Positions 42,038-52,105 are shown, counted from the stretch's first letter. The stretch is 64,000 nt of DNA from Bacteroidetes bacterium MedPE-SWsnd-G1 (GCA_001874265.1 MPDD01000012.1:1-64000), one strand, 5' to 3'. Made by a program: numbers and translations. Notes: a model not told the origin generated them from the letters alone.

Positions 42038-44854
42038 CTAAAAAAAGCCTCTTCTAGCGAAATTAATAATTTTTTTAGGATTTATTGATAATACGAATCT
42101 TATCCTTGTTGGATAGGCCTCTTGAGTGATTTCCCAACCATTATTGGAATACACTGGAAAATAGACTTCTAGGATTTCATGTACAAAATTTAACCGTATT
42201 CCATTCTCATAGGCAAAAAATGTGGACTCATTTTTACTTTTCAATAAAGCCACATCATTGTACACCTCAATCCATCGCCATAATCCAATACTAGAGTTAA
42301 AGGAAACCATCCATTGATTTGCAAAGTTTTTTTCAACATGTGATTTAAAACCTCCTTCACTAGTAATGTACTGTTGGCTAAAAAAACCAGATTCTTCTGA
42401 ACGACCGAAGAAATTTAATCGGAAGAGGTAATCGTTTTGCTTAGATAAACCATAACTAAAAAAGTCAGATTCAGTTTTGTTACGTAAAAATACACCTGCA
42501 AACAATCTAAAATCAAATTGTCTTAAGTTATCCGTTAATCTTCGATATCTGAGATCGTATGATAGTTTGGTAAAATCACTTTCAAATTCCAAATTTGTGG
42601 CATGTCTAAAATCTTCAATAAGTGCAGGTTTCGAATACACATAACTCAAACTGAAAATGTTGTATTTATACTCTTCTGGGTTTGGTGCTATCTCATTAGG
42701 ATCAATATCTCTTTGTATCGCCGATAAACTAGCAATTAATGCGCTACCTCCAACATCTCTTAAACTCTTTCGTTTAAAATTAAGAACTGCATAGGGTGAG
42801 AATGTTTGATATGACAAATCGGTATCGTAGTGGAAATAACTACCGGCAAAACCCAATTGTAGTCTGTCTATAACTGTTTCCTCAGGTGTATATTCATAAA
42901 GCAAAGAAAATGAACCAGTTAAACTTTGAGATTTTATTCCATAAAAAGGTTGAAGCCTGTAAGAGAATGGTTTGTTTAATAGTGATTTGTTTGAGAAGTT
43001 TAACCCAATTTGCAAACCATCATAGTAGTTGTATTTTCCCTTGGCATCATAAAAGATTTGATTGTAATATGGGTTTTCAATATCCTTAAATAATTTAAAT
43101 TTAACTGGGCGGTCGAATAGTCTTTTTTTAACACTCTTCCAGTTGTCTCTTAGGTTTAATTCTGGATACTTAAACTCATAATTTAATGCGAGTCTATCAA
43201 TGCTGTCTTTAGGTATTCTTACAGTGGCCGTAGAGTCTATATTTGAATACCATTTTTTATATTTAATTTCGTTATTGTTGACACCATAAAGCATTACTGG
43301 AACTGTAATGTTTCGCTTGTTTTTTATCACTACATCGATAGAATCTCCTACGACGTTAATCTTTTTGATGGTATAGTCTATTTTCTTTTTTGATTGTACA
43401 TAGTCTCCAAAAAACCATGAAAGATCTTTACCTGTGCTATTAATCAAGTTGTTTTTAAACGATTTACTTGAACTATTTTTGAGAACATTCTCATTATAAA
43501 ATTCTTTTATGTTTTCTGAAATAAGATCTTTACCTATATAGGCATCTAAGTATTCTAGCCCAAGACCTGCTTTGTATTTGTTTACAAGTTTACGATTGAA
43601 ATTAGAAAGGGAATCGGCACTTTTGCTCAATGCTTGATCTACATTTTTTCGGGCAGCGAATTGATATACAAAAGGGTATTTATCATTAAAATCTAGTTTG
43701 GCCAAATTAAAAGTTCTGATACCCCACACTTTTGATATGTTTCCAATAGCCTTTATTTCTGGGTAATAGGTTTCAACATATTTCATCATTAAATAATGCT
43801 GAATTCCATCTGCTAGCCACATATCTTCTCTACGATTTATTAATAACGTATTGTCTATATATGTTTTAGATAAAATTTTAAACATTTTAATGTCCCATTC
43901 AAAAGCATCAGAAAAAGGTTGAATAAAAGAAGGTAGTTGGTTTAATCCATATACTGGATTTTTTAAATAAGCAATCCTGTCAACAAATAGTTTTTTATGA
44001 GGGTATTTTCCGAGTTGCTCTTCTAAAAACGCCATTTCTCTCCCTAATATATCGCGTCTAACATTTAGATCTAAATTTACCGACTTCATATTAGATTCTA
44101 TGATAACATTGTCCGTTTCGTAATTGGTATAATCAACTATTGGACTGATCGATAGTTCTATATCTACACGTTTTTTTCCTTTTAAATGATAAATTCTATC
44201 ATTATTATTTGTTTCGGTAGTACCGATTAAACTAGAGCTTAATCTGTAAAACTTCGGAACGGCAATTTTGATGTCATAATCTGCAATATCCATATACAAA
44301 TCATCCATGTTTAAATTGCTCATTAACTCCCATTTATCCGTATAATTTGCAGGAACTAGATACCAATATCTTAAATTAAAAAATTCTCGATTTCGGCCAT
44401 AGCTGGTATACTTATCAGATGGGATTCTAACTGTGTAGGTAAGATTTAACTGAGTTGAACCCCTAGGTTGAATTGTTTCATTAAGTGGAATTGCAATTAT
44501 ATCAGCAATTCCATTATATTCAATAAAATTGATTGATTGAAAATCAATTGAAATGTTTTTTATGGTTGTTTCTCCACGGTGTTTGTCTTTTGCAAAATAT
44601 AGTGTTTTGTTATAATCTTCAATTAGTCTTTTTGCCAGTGGTGTTTCATTATCTCTATACCCATTCATCCAATTATGAAGGAAAATTGTATCTAATGGTT
44701 TTTCAGAGTTATTATTAAAAATAATTTGCTGTTGTATATGAAGAGCGTAATTTTCAATATCTAAAGATGCATCAATCTTTATTTCATTGGTTTGTGCTTG
44801 GATAAAAAACGTCCAAAGCAATAGAAAACCGACAAGAATTTTTTGAATCTTCAC
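42038..44854 (-). CDS. M1-peptidase-like pseudoenzyme with probable outer-membrane beta-barrel
   Basis: Large secreted protein with an N-terminal M1 aminopeptidase-like region and a C-terminal beta-strand-rich region. A signal peptide is at residues 1-20 (ILVGFLLLWTFFIQAQ), starting from GTG. Residues about 25-240 are the M1 beta-sandwich (LDTIFLHNWMNGYRDNETPLA). In the expected catalytic helix the zinc motif HExxH reads KILSK (residues 326-330), and the third ligand in WLNEG is WLADG, so zinc binding and catalysis are predicted lost. From about residue 600 to the end, alternating strands (SLTGSFSLLYEYTPEE, LFRLNFFGRSEE, RIRFVLSINPKK) suggest an outer-membrane barrel. Function unknown; RefSeq-style names such as gluzincin-like would overstate activity. 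Confidence 0.8.
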   Translation of the reverse strand: MKIQKILVGFLLLWTFFIQAQTNEIKIDASLDIENYALHIQQQIIFNNNSEKPLDTIFLHNWMNGYRDNETPLAKRLIEDYNKTLYFAKDKHRGETTIKNISIDFQSINFIEYNGIADIIAIPLNETIQPRGSTQLNLTYTVRIPSDKYTSYGRNREFFNLRYWYLVPANYTDKWELMSNLNMDDLYMDIADYDIKIAVPKFYRLSSSLIGTTETNNNDRIYHLKGKKRVDIELSISPIVDYTNYETDNVIIESNMKSVNLDLNVRRDILGREMAFLEEQLGKYPHKKLFVDRIAYLKNPVYGLNQLPSFIQPFSDAFEWDIKMFKILSKTYIDNTLLINRREDMWLADGIQHYLMMKYVETYYPEIKAIGNISKVWGIRTFNLAKLDFNDKYPFVYQFAARKNVDQALSKSADSLSNFNRKLVNKYKAGLGLEYLDAYIGKDLISENIKEFYNENVLKNSSSKSFKNNLINSTGKDLSWFFGDYVQSKKKIDYTIKKINVVGDSIDVVIKNKRNITVPVMLYGVNNNEIKYKKWYSNIDSTATVRIPKDSIDRLALNYEFKYPELNLRDNWKSVKKRLFDRPVKFKLFKDIENPYYNQIFYDAKGKYNYYDGLQIGLNFSNKSLLNKPFSYRLQPFYGIKSQSLTGSFSLLYEYTPEETVIDRLQLGFAGSYFHYDTDLSYQTFSPYAVLNFKRKSLRDVGGSALIASLSAIQRDIDPNEIAPNPEEYKYNIFSLSYVYSKPALIEDFRHATNLEFESDFTKLSYDLRYRRLTDNLRQFDFRLFAGVFLRNKTESDFFSYGLSKQNDYLFRLNFFGRSEESGFFSQQYITSEGGFKSHVEKNFANQWMVSFNSSIGLWRWIEVYNDVALLKSKNESTFFAYENGIRLNFVHEILEVYFPVYSNNGWEITQEAYPTRIRFVLSINPKKIINFARRGFF

Positions 44855-44955
44855 AACAATTTGGTAGGATTAAATCTCTATAACTTACTAACGCATTAAA
44901 TGTACCGTTTTGGTATAAATAATGCGTTAAAATAAAGAAATTTATAAATTGAATT

Positions 44956-45675
44956 TTAAAAGTTTGGACTCAAACTATATTTTTTGTAGAATTCATTTAT
45001 CACATCAATTACTTCATCTTCGGTATCAACTAATGAAATAAGGTCTAAATCCGTTTCACTAATGCTGCTATATTTTTTGAGCAGCGTGTCTTTAACCCAG
45101 TCTAATAATCCACTCCAAAACTCGGTGCCAACTAATATAATAGGGAACGCGCCAATTTTTTTTGTTTGAATTAAAGTAAGTGCTTCAAACATTTCATCTA
45201 AGGTTCCGAAACCTCCTGGCATTACAACAAATCCTTGCGAGTATTTTACAAACATTACTTTACGAACAAAGAAATAATCGAAATCTAGATTTTTATCTTT
45301 ATCGATCCATGGATTGTCGTGTTGTTCAAATGGCAATTCAATATTTAATCCAACCGAAACACCTTTTCCTCTATGAGCACCTTTATTACCAGCCTCCATA
45401 ATTCCAGGTCCTCCACCGGTAACTACTCCATATCCATTTTGTGATAATTTATATGCGGTACGTTCTGCTAATTCGTAATATTCATGACCAGGTCGTAATC
45501 TGGCAGAACCAAAAATACTAACGCAAGGACCTATTTTACTAAGTTTTTCATAGCCCTCAACAAATTCTGCCATAATTTTAAAAATGGCCCAAGAATCATT
45601 GGTTTTAACTTCGTTCCATGTTTTGTGCTTGAATTTTTCTTTTATTTTTCTATCTTCATTTGGACTCATAATCAT
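44956..45675 (-). CDS. LOG-family (TIGR00730) Rossmann-fold protein
   Basis: Probable nucleoside-5'-monophosphate phosphoribohydrolase of the LOG group, which in plants and bacteria releases cytokinin bases; here likely a nucleotide-salvage or regulatory enzyme. Markers are SIFGSARLRPGHEYY, GGGPGIMEAGNKGA (about residues 85-98) and PGGFGTLDEMFEALTLIQT (about 153-171), containing the PGGxGTxxE catalytic signature. Two near starts exist, 45675 and 45669 (MIMSPNE). The gene follows uvrA by 34 bases on the same strand and could be co-transcribed. Confidence 0.92.
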   Translation of the reverse strand: MIMSPNEDRKIKEKFKHKTWNEVKTNDSWAIFKIMAEFVEGYEKLSKIGPCVSIFGSARLRPGHEYYELAERTAYKLSQNGYGVVTGGGPGIMEAGNKGAHRGKGVSVGLNIELPFEQHDNPWIDKDKNLDFDYFFVRKVMFVKYSQGFVVMPGGFGTLDEMFEALTLIQTKKIGAFPIILVGTEFWSGLLDWVKDTLLKKYSSISETDLDLISLVDTEDEVIDVINEFYKKYSLSPNF

Positions 45676-45709
45676 TTATTTTTTTGCAATTTCTAAAAAA
45701 GTGAGCCTG

Positions 45710-48535
45710 CTAAGATAGTTCTTTTATTAGGAATTTAGAGGTGTAACTTTTTTTGTTTTTAACAATTGATTCTGGGGTTCCAGTGCATAGAATTTCGCCT
45801 CCTTTTTTACCGCCTTCGAGTCCTATATCAATAATATGATCTGCGAGTTTTATAACATCCATATTATGCTCAATTACCAATACTGTATTTCCTTTATCGG
45901 TAAGTTTATTCAATACTTCCATTAGTACGCGAATATCTTCAAAATGTAAGCCAGTAGTGGGTTCGTCTAAAATATAGAATGTATTTCCAGTATCTCTTTT
46001 GGAAAGTTCAGACGCTAATTTTATTCGTTGTGCTTCACCACCAGATAATGTTGTAGACTGTTGCCCTAAAGTGATATAACCCAAACCAACATCTTTGATT
46101 GTCTTTAATTTCTTGTAAATCTTCGGGTATTTTTCGAAGAAATCAGCCGATTCATTTATGGTCATATTTAGAACATCAGATATAGATTTTCCTTTATGCC
46201 TAATCTCTAAGGTTTCTCTGTTAAATCTTTTTCCTTGACATGTTTCGCATTCAACTTCTACATCTGGTAAAAAATTCATTTCAATAATCCTAACACCACC
46301 TCCTTGGCAAGTTTCACAACGACCGCCCTTGACATTAAAAGAAAAACGACCAGGTTTATAACCTCTAATCTGAGATTCAGGAATCTTTGTAAAAATACTT
46401 CTAATATCACTAAAAACACCCGTATATGTTGCAGGGTTAGATCGAGGCGTTCTTCCTATAGGAGATTGATCTATGGCAATAATTTTATCTATATGCTCTA
46501 GACCTTTTATGGATTTATAAGGCATCGGTTTTTTTACACCGCGGTAAACATGATGATTTAAAATAGGGTAGAGGGTTCCGTTTATTAAGGTTGATTTTCC
46601 ACTTCCAGATACCCCTGTTACACAGATTAATTTACCAAGAGGGAATTCGGCTGTAACATTTTTTAAATTATTACCACTTGCTCCTTTTAGAACTATTTTA
46701 TTGCCATTTCCTTTTCTTCGTTGCTTTGGAATTTCTATTTTTTTTCGCTCGGTTAAATAGTCAGATGTTAGTGTTTTATGCAACTTTAATTCTTCGAAAG
46801 AACCTTCACTCACAATTTCACCGCCATGTCTGCCGGCACCAGGACCAATATCTAAAACATAATCAGCTTTTTCAATCATGTCCTTATCATGTTCAACGAC
46901 TAATACCGAATTGCCAACATCTCTTAACTTAACCAAAGAATCGATTAATTTTTGATTATCTCGTTGATGAAGTCCGATACTAGGTTCGTCCAAAATATAT
47001 AGAACTCCAACTAATTGAGATCCTATTTGAGTGGCTAATCTAATTCGTTGTGCTTCTCCGCCAGATAGTGATTTCGAAGTTCTGTCAATGGTTAGATAAT
47101 CCAATCCAACATCCACTAAAAACTGAATACGTGTTCGTATCTCTTTTATTATTTCTGAACCAATTGTTAATTGACGTTCTGTTAGATTTTGTGAAATATC
47201 TTTGAACCAATTTGCCATTTCAATCACATCCATTTGTGCTAAGTCGGCAATGTTATTACCATCTATTTTAAAATGAAGCGCTTCTTTTTTAAGGCGTTTA
47301 CCATGGCAGGTTGTGCAATTAACTTCATTCATAAAACCTTTAGCCCATCTTTTAATAGAAGTAGATTCAGAAGTATTGTATTGGCTTTGAATAAAATTGA
47401 TGATTCCTTCAAAGTCTATTTCATAATTTCGGGTTATCCCCATGGTTTTTGAGGCAACCTTAAATTTCTCGTTTCCTCCATTCAAAATAATATCTAAAGC
47501 TTCTTTAGGAATTTTGGATATAGGATCTGTTAATTTAAAATTATAACGTTCTCCAATTAATTCTAATTGTTTAAAAATCCAACTGCTTTTTTGTTCACCA
47601 ATTGGCGCAATTGCTCCATTCTTAATAGACATAGAATTATCCGGAATAATCTTGGTCTCGTTAACAATGTTTATTTTTCCTAATCCATTACAAGTTTGGC
47701 AAGCCCCTTTAGGCGAGTTGAATGAGAAAGTATTTGGTTCAGGATTTTGATAGGCAATTCCCGTTGTTGGACACATCAATTCTCTACTAAAGTAGCGAGG
47801 TTTTTCAGCGTCATGCTCTAACACCATCATTACATTGTTTCCAGAGTATAATGCTGTTACAATAGATTCAGATAAACGTTTTTCGATGGATTCATTTATT
47901 TGTAAACGATCAATTACAATTTCAATATCATGGTTTTTGTAACGGTCTAATCGCATTCCTTTTTCGATGTCTACAATCTCGCCATCAACACGAACCTTTA
48001 CAAAACCTTGCTTGGCAATTTGCTCAAATAACTCTCTATAATGCCCTTTTCTAGATTTTACTACCGGGGCAAGGATATTTACTCTTTTTCCATCAAAATC
48101 ATTTAAAATAAGTTGGCGAATATGCTCATCGCTATAACTCACCATTTTTTCTCCAGTATTGTATGAATATGCATCTGATGCTCTGGCAAAGAGTAATCGC
48201 ATAAAATCATAGATTTCGGTTACGGTTCCTACCGTTGATCTAGGGCTTTTATTTGTTGTTTTCTGTTCAATAGCAATTACAGGAGATAAACCGTCAATTT
48301 TGTCAACATCCGGTCGTTCTAATCCGCCTAAGAATTGACGTGCATATGCAGAAAAAGTTTCTATATATCTTCGTTGTCCTTCAGCATAGATAGTATCAAA
48401 GGCTAATGAGGATTTTCCACTACCACTTAGACCGGTTATAACCACCAATTTTTCACGTGGTATACGAACATCAATATTCTTTAAGTTGTGAACCCTCGCT
48501 CCTAAAACATCTATATATTCTTGCTGATTTTTCAT
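45710..48535 (-). CDS. uvrA: Excinuclease ABC subunit A
   Basis: Damage-recognition ATPase of nucleotide excision repair. Both ABC modules are complete: Walker [15 protein letters not shown] (about residues 32-45) and [11 protein letters not shown] (about 640-650), and two LSGGEAQRI signatures. The zinc modules show CPTTG..CQTC and the C-terminal [19 protein letters not shown]. The 941-aa length is normal. It is separated from uvrB by over 20 kb here. A minus-strand TAACTTTG lies 20 bases ahead of the ATG; I see no SOS box. Confidence 0.98.
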   Translation of the reverse strand: MKNQQEYIDVLGARVHNLKNIDVRIPREKLVVITGLSGSGKSSLAFDTIYAEGQRRYIETFSAYARQFLGGLERPDVDKIDGLSPVIAIEQKTTNKSPRSTVGTVTEIYDFMRLLFARASDAYSYNTGEKMVSYSDEHIRQLILNDFDGKRVNILAPVVKSRKGHYRELFEQIAKQGFVKVRVDGEIVDIEKGMRLDRYKNHDIEIVIDRLQINESIEKRLSESIVTALYSGNNVMMVLEHDAEKPRYFSRELMCPTTGIAYQNPEPNTFSFNSPKGACQTCNGLGKINIVNETKIIPDNSMSIKNGAIAPIGEQKSSWIFKQLELIGERYNFKLTDPISKIPKEALDIILNGGNEKFKVASKTMGITRNYEIDFEGIINFIQSQYNTSESTSIKRWAKGFMNEVNCTTCHGKRLKKEALHFKIDGNNIADLAQMDVIEMANWFKDISQNLTERQLTIGSEIIKEIRTRIQFLVDVGLDYLTIDRTSKSLSGGEAQRIRLATQIGSQLVGVLYILDEPSIGLHQRDNQKLIDSLVKLRDVGNSVLVVEHDKDMIEKADYVLDIGPGAGRHGGEIVSEGSFEELKLHKTLTSDYLTERKKIEIPKQRRKGNGNKIVLKGASGNNLKNVTAEFPLGKLICVTGVSGSGKSTLINGTLYPILNHHVYRGVKKPMPYKSIKGLEHIDKIIAIDQSPIGRTPRSNPATYTGVFSDIRSIFTKIPESQIRGYKPGRFSFNVKGGRCETCQGGGVRIIEMNFLPDVEVECETCQGKRFNRETLEIRHKGKSISDVLNMTINESADFFEKYPKIYKKLKTIKDVGLGYITLGQQSTTLSGGEAQRIKLASELSKRDTGNTFYILDEPTTGLHFEDIRVLMEVLNKLTDKGNTVLVIEHNMDVIKLADHIIDIGLEGGKKGGEILCTGTPESIVKNKKSYTSKFLIKELS

Positions 48536-48554
48536 GTAAAATATTGGAAAAACG

Positions 48555-48562
48555 CAAAGTTA
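48555..48562 (-). promoter_or_regulatory. Predicted -7 box of uvrA
   Basis: Minus-strand TAACTTTG followed by CG, 20 bases before the uvrA ATG, matches TAnnTTTG. The -33 region has no clear TTG. Confidence 0.4.
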
Positions 48563-48689
48563 CAGAAATGTTATTAGAAAATTATATAATGTGAGTTTAT
48601 ACTTGTCAGTTACTTTTTGATAATTATTATAAATTCGATAGGCAATAGTGTTTTCACTTTACTATTTTTAGCACTTAAAATTTATTTAC

Positions 48690-50066
48690 ATGGAATTATT
48701 AGATAGTTGGATAGCATCGTTTGCTTCTTTTGTATGGGGATTGCCCTTATTAGTGTTGTTAATAGGAGGAGGGTTGTATCTTTTAATTCTGTCAAAATTT
48801 TTGCCTTTTCGCTATTTAGGACACGCTATCCAAGTATTACGTGGAAAGTATGATGACCCTAATGATCCTGGACAAATTAGTCATTTTCAGGCCTTAGCAA
48901 CTGCTTTATCTGCTACTGTAGGTATGGGTAATATTGCTGGAGTTGCAGTAGCAATATCAATTGGTGGTCCTGGGGCAGTATTTTGGATGTGGATTAGTGC
49001 AATTGTAGGGATGTCTACAAAATTTTTCACGTCTACACTGGCTATTATGTATCGAGGGAAAGATAGTGCAGGTGAACTACAAGGAGGACCGATGTATTTT
49101 ATAAGAGAAGGATTAGGGGCCAAATGGAAACCTTTAGCCGTTATGTTTAGTATTTGTGGTTTAATTGGAGCCTTTCCAATTTTTAATGTAAATCAACTAA
49201 CACAAGCTATTAATGATATTTTATTAAAACCAAATGGAGTAGATGTTGGCTTAGGTTCTAATATTATTATCGCGTTAATTCTTGTTGCGCTTACTTCTGT
49301 GGTTATTTTAGGAGGCTTGAAAAGAATAGGTAAAACGGCTTCTAGATTAGTACCATCTATGGTGGTGTTATATTTTGTGTTGGTCGTTATCATTTTGGTG
49401 GTAAATATGAATGAAGTTCCAAAATACTTTTTAATGATTTTTACAGATGCATTTGAAGCGAACCATATGAAAGGTGATGCTGTTTTTGGAGGAGTTTTAG
49501 GAGCATTAATTATCCATGGAATTCGAAGAGGAGCATTTTCTAATGAGGCCGGAATAGGAACAGCGCCAATGGCGCATGGAGCGGCAAAAACGGATGAGCC
49601 AGTAAGAGAAGGTTTAGTTGCAATGTTAGGCCCAGCAATTGATACACTCGTTGTATGTACTTTAACCGCTTTAGCAATTTTAGTAACTGGTGTTTGGCAA
49701 ACAACAGAAGCAAATGGAGTAAGTTTAACAGCTTCGGCGTTTAATAATGCCATTCCGTCGATTGGAAGTTATTTACTCTTGTTGTGCATTGCTATTTTTA
49801 GTATTTCTTCCTTGTTCTCCTATTCGTATTACGGAACAAAATGTATGTCGTACTTGTTTGGTGCAGATAAAAAACATTATTACAACTATTTTTACATCGC
49901 TAGTATCGTTATTGGAGCAACAACATCATTAAGTATGATGATTAATTTGATTGATGGCGTATTTGCATTAATGGCTATACCAACAATGACAGCGACTATT
50001 ATTTTAGCACCAAAGGTTGTTAAAGAGATTAAGAGTTATACTTCAAGATTGAAGTCAGGAAATTAA
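48690..50066 (+). CDS. Alanine or glycine:cation symporter (AGCS family)
   Basis: Inner-membrane sodium- or proton-coupled amino acid importer. About eleven hydrophobic helices fill the 458 aa. Family marks are LATALSATVGMGNIAGVAVAI (about residues 70-90), GGPMYFIREGLG (about 131-142), and IRRGAFSNEAGIGTAPMAHGAA (about 273-294). The length is standard. It is not in an operon; the stop codon shares a palindromic TTAA with the convergent small secreted gene. Transport of alanine or glycine is the family default. Confidence 0.95.
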   Translation: MELLDSWIASFASFVWGLPLLVLLIGGGLYLLILSKFLPFRYLGHAIQVLRGKYDDPNDPGQISHFQALATALSATVGMGNIAGVAVAISIGGPGAVFWMWISAIVGMSTKFFTSTLAIMYRGKDSAGELQGGPMYFIREGLGAKWKPLAVMFSICGLIGAFPIFNVNQLTQAINDILLKPNGVDVGLGSNIIIALILVALTSVVILGGLKRIGKTASRLVPSMVVLYFVLVVIILVVNMNEVPKYFLMIFTDAFEANHMKGDAVFGGVLGALIIHGIRRGAFSNEAGIGTAPMAHGAAKTDEPVREGLVAMLGPAIDTLVVCTLTALAILVTGVWQTTEANGVSLTASAFNNAIPSIGSYLLLLCIAIFSISSLFSYSYYGTKCMSYLFGADKKHYYNYFYIASIVIGATTSLSMMINLIDGVFALMAIPTMTATIILAPKVVKEIKSYTSRLKSGN

Positions 50067-50554
50067 TCAGTAGAAAAAGTAGTTTCTAGAAAAACTTTTT
50101 GCCATTCATCATTTACTAAAATGCCGACTTTATAGTTGTATTTTGTTTGGTTTACATATTCCCATAAATCGGTAACTATACTTTCACCATATTGGTAGGT
50201 GTAATAAATGTCATTTTCAATAAAGGTTATGTCGCCAGTAGTTACACCACCAAAAACATCAAATTCCCAAAATTTGTAGGTGCTAGAAGAGGTGTCATAC
50301 ATTCGTACACCATGGTTGCGATTTCCGTATTTTTCTTTAGTTTCATCTATAGACCCTTTCGTTTTTGAAATAATAATGGATTCATTTAAATCCAATGAAA
50401 AAGAAATTTCCTGCTTAAAAGGGCTGCCATCTCCCCAATTCCCATTTGCTTTCCAAACTTTGTTTACTAAATGTTTTAAAGGAGTTGTATTTACAGATTG
50501 AGAAAAACTCAAAAGAGGAATTAGGACAAATAAAAGTGAGAAATGAATTTTCAT
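50063..50554 (-). CDS. Small secreted protein of unknown function
   Basis: A 163-aa exported protein with a clear Sec signal (IHFSLLFVLIPLLSFSQ). The mature part looks like a lipocalin- or heme-binding-like beta fold, with alternating polar/aromatic strands (KVWKANGNWGDGSPFKQEI, SSSTYKFWEFDVFGGVTTGD, DIYYTYQYGESIV), but I do not recognise a family. The track starts at 50575, inside a TATCTTTG promoter box; the ATG at 50554 precedes the signal peptide directly. It is convergent with the AGCS gene and overlaps it by 4 bases. Confidence 0.75.
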   Translation of the reverse strand: MKIHFSLLFVLIPLLSFSQSVNTTPLKHLVNKVWKANGNWGDGSPFKQEISFSLDLNESIIISKTKGSIDETKEKYGNRNHGVRMYDTSSSTYKFWEFDVFGGVTTGDITFIENDIYYTYQYGESIVTDLWEYVNQTKYNYKVGILVNDEWQKVFLETTFSTD

Positions 50555-50572
50555 GATATCAAATTTTATTCT

Positions 50573-50580
50573 CAAAGATA
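50573..50580 (-). promoter_or_regulatory. Predicted -7 box of the small secreted gene
   Basis: Minus-strand TATCTTTG lies 18 bases before the ATG at 50554 and overlaps the track's upstream start, so that start is unlikely. Confidence 0.45.
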
Positions 50581-50591
50581 AGAATACAAAA

Positions 50592-50624
50592 CAAAAAAAA
50601 GGCTGCTCTTCAGAGCAGCCTTTT
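50592..50624 (-). terminator. Intrinsic terminator of the DUF2911 pair
   Basis: GGCTGCTCT and AGAGCAGCC pair around a TC loop, extended by A/T, with a U-run of eight on the minus strand. It follows the 163-aa DUF2911 gene by about 20 bases. Confidence 0.87.
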
Positions 50625-50643
50625 CATATATAATTCGTGTGAA

Positions 50644-51135
50644 TTATTTTACTTTCATCATGAACCCTTTATCAGCCCAAACAAATTTGACACCTTTTTC
50701 GGTTACTTTATAAGTCAAGTTTTCTGATGATTCTTTTAGAGATTTTGCCTTAACTTCTACTCTTAAAGCATCATCTGCTTCCTTATAAGAAGACGAACCC
50801 CAAGCATCATTTTTATTACTAAAAATTGCTGTCCAGTTATCATTTTCATTGGGAATAATAAAGAAACCATATGTTCCTGCAGCCAAATCTTGGCCATTTA
50901 CTTTCACTGCTTTGTCAAATGAAATTGTAGTATTTTCGTTTGCACCAGCTCTCCATACTTTAGCATAAGGAACTAAATTTCCATAGATTGTTCTTTCCTT
51001 AACTCTCGGCGAACTGTATTTAATTTCAACGTTCGCTTCTGCGATTGTTCCTGTTACTGTTTCAGCCGGACTTTTTTGTCCAAAAGTTACAGCAGACACT
51101 AACATAATAAGAGATAGGATTAGTTTAGATTTCAT
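50644..51135 (-). CDS. DUF2911 domain secreted protein
   Basis: Exported 163-aa protein made almost entirely of one DUF2911 domain. The signal peptide is SLIMLVSAVTFGQK. The domain begins TIAEANVEIKYSSPRVKERTIYGNLVPY, with KVWRAGANENTTISF, and AGTYGFFIIPNEN, the family core. It is a close relative of the gene directly upstream (33-base gap), which has an extra C-terminal extension. The molecular function of DUF2911 is unknown; the domain may be sugar- or ligand-binding. Confidence 0.9.
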   Translation of the reverse strand: MKSKLILSLIMLVSAVTFGQKSPAETVTGTIAEANVEIKYSSPRVKERTIYGNLVPYAKVWRAGANENTTISFDKAVKVNGQDLAAGTYGFFIIPNENDNWTAIFSNKNDAWGSSSYKEADDALRVEVKAKSLKESSENLTYKVTEKGVKFVWADKGFMMKVK

Positions 51136-51168
51136 AATTGTTTTGATTTTAATTAGTTATTGTAATAA

Positions 51169-52017
51169 TTATTTAGACCATTCTGCAATGGATTCTTTAT
51201 TCATTTTAACGTAGTCTGCGTTTTTGTATTTTTCAGCAAGTTTCAAAGATTTTTCAGCGATGGCAACTGCTTCTTTCTTTTTATTCAAACCTGCATAAAT
51301 TAAAGATTGCTGACGTAGAACCCAGAATTTTTGATTTTCACCATCCATTTCAACAGCTTTATCTATCCAAGTTTTTGCTTGATTTAAATCTTTGCCTGAT
51401 GATAAGTAATAAACCGCCGCTTGAAAGTAGTCATCTCCCTTAGGTCCTGCCATTGTAGTTTCAATACTTTTCATTGCTATTGCATCTGAAGGAACTCCAA
51501 CGTTTAATCTAACCATTGTTTTTTCCCAAGCAATATAAAGGTTAGCAGAATCATTAGTAAAATCACCAAATGCAATAGTAAAGGACTCCCAAGCATTTGT
51601 CATTTGTCCAGTTTTTACATTAACTTTTAATGCTACTTTAGAATTGTCTAATTCCTGTGGTGCTCCACCTGCATTATATTCTGTGTAAAATATCACATCC
51701 CAAGAATCTTCAGATGGGATAGAAAATATTGCGTATGTACCTTTCTTCAATTCTTGACCTTCGATAGTAACGTCATCTCCAAAAGATATAGAAGTTCTCA
51801 TATTGGCTCCAGTTCTCCAAAGTTTTCCGTAAGGCACTAAATCGCCAAAAACAACTCTTCCTCGCATAGAAGGACGTGAGTAGTCAACCTTTATTGTTGT
51901 CATTCCAACAGTTTGCTCAATTTTTGCACCTGGACTCGGTTGAGGTGTTTGTATTTGGGCATTTAGCGCAAAAGTAACACTCAAAATACTTAGTAGTGTA
52001 GTAAATTTTTTGATCAT
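51169..52017 (-). CDS. DUF2911 domain secreted protein with C-terminal TPR-like extension
   Basis: Exported 282-aa protein. The signal peptide ends near LNAQ. Residues about 25-175 are a DUF2911 domain (IKVDYSRPSMRGRVVFGDLVPYGKLWRTGANMRT, KGTYAIFSIPSED); about 195-280 are helical TPR-like hairpins (YFQAAVYYLSSGKDLNQAKTWIDKAVEMDG, LIYAGLNKKKEAVAIAEKSLKLAEKY). It is a duplicate of the next gene with an added repeat module, which suggests protein binding. A TATATTTG promoter box lies 22 bases upstream, and both genes share it. Confidence 0.9.
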   Translation of the reverse strand: MIKKFTTLLSILSVTFALNAQIQTPQPSPGAKIEQTVGMTTIKVDYSRPSMRGRVVFGDLVPYGKLWRTGANMRTSISFGDDVTIEGQELKKGTYAIFSIPSEDSWDVIFYTEYNAGGAPQELDNSKVALKVNVKTGQMTNAWESFTIAFGDFTNDSANLYIAWEKTMVRLNVGVPSDAIAMKSIETTMAGPKGDDYFQAAVYYLSSGKDLNQAKTWIDKAVEMDGENQKFWVLRQQSLIYAGLNKKKEAVAIAEKSLKLAEKYKNADYVKMNKESIAEWSK

Positions 52018-52038
52018 AATATTTCGTTTTTAGTTACA

Positions 52039-52046
52039 CAAATATA
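52039..52046 (-). promoter_or_regulatory. Predicted -7 box of the DUF2911 pair
   Basis: Minus-strand TATATTTG, 22 bases before the ATG; TTG trinucleotides lie slightly too close (14 bases) for an ideal -33. Confidence 0.4.
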
Positions 52047-52105
52047 AACATAAACCAAATCAAAAAATGGAGAGGAAGTAGTTTAACAAAAAATTATGAG
52101 TGTGC

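Noticed and set aside
49193-49753. 186-aa minus-strand ORF
   Set aside because: It is fully antisense to the AGCS symporter, is rich in Ala/Ile/Thr/Pro without domain motifs, and has no promoter or own neighbourhood; it is a shadow of the coding frame.
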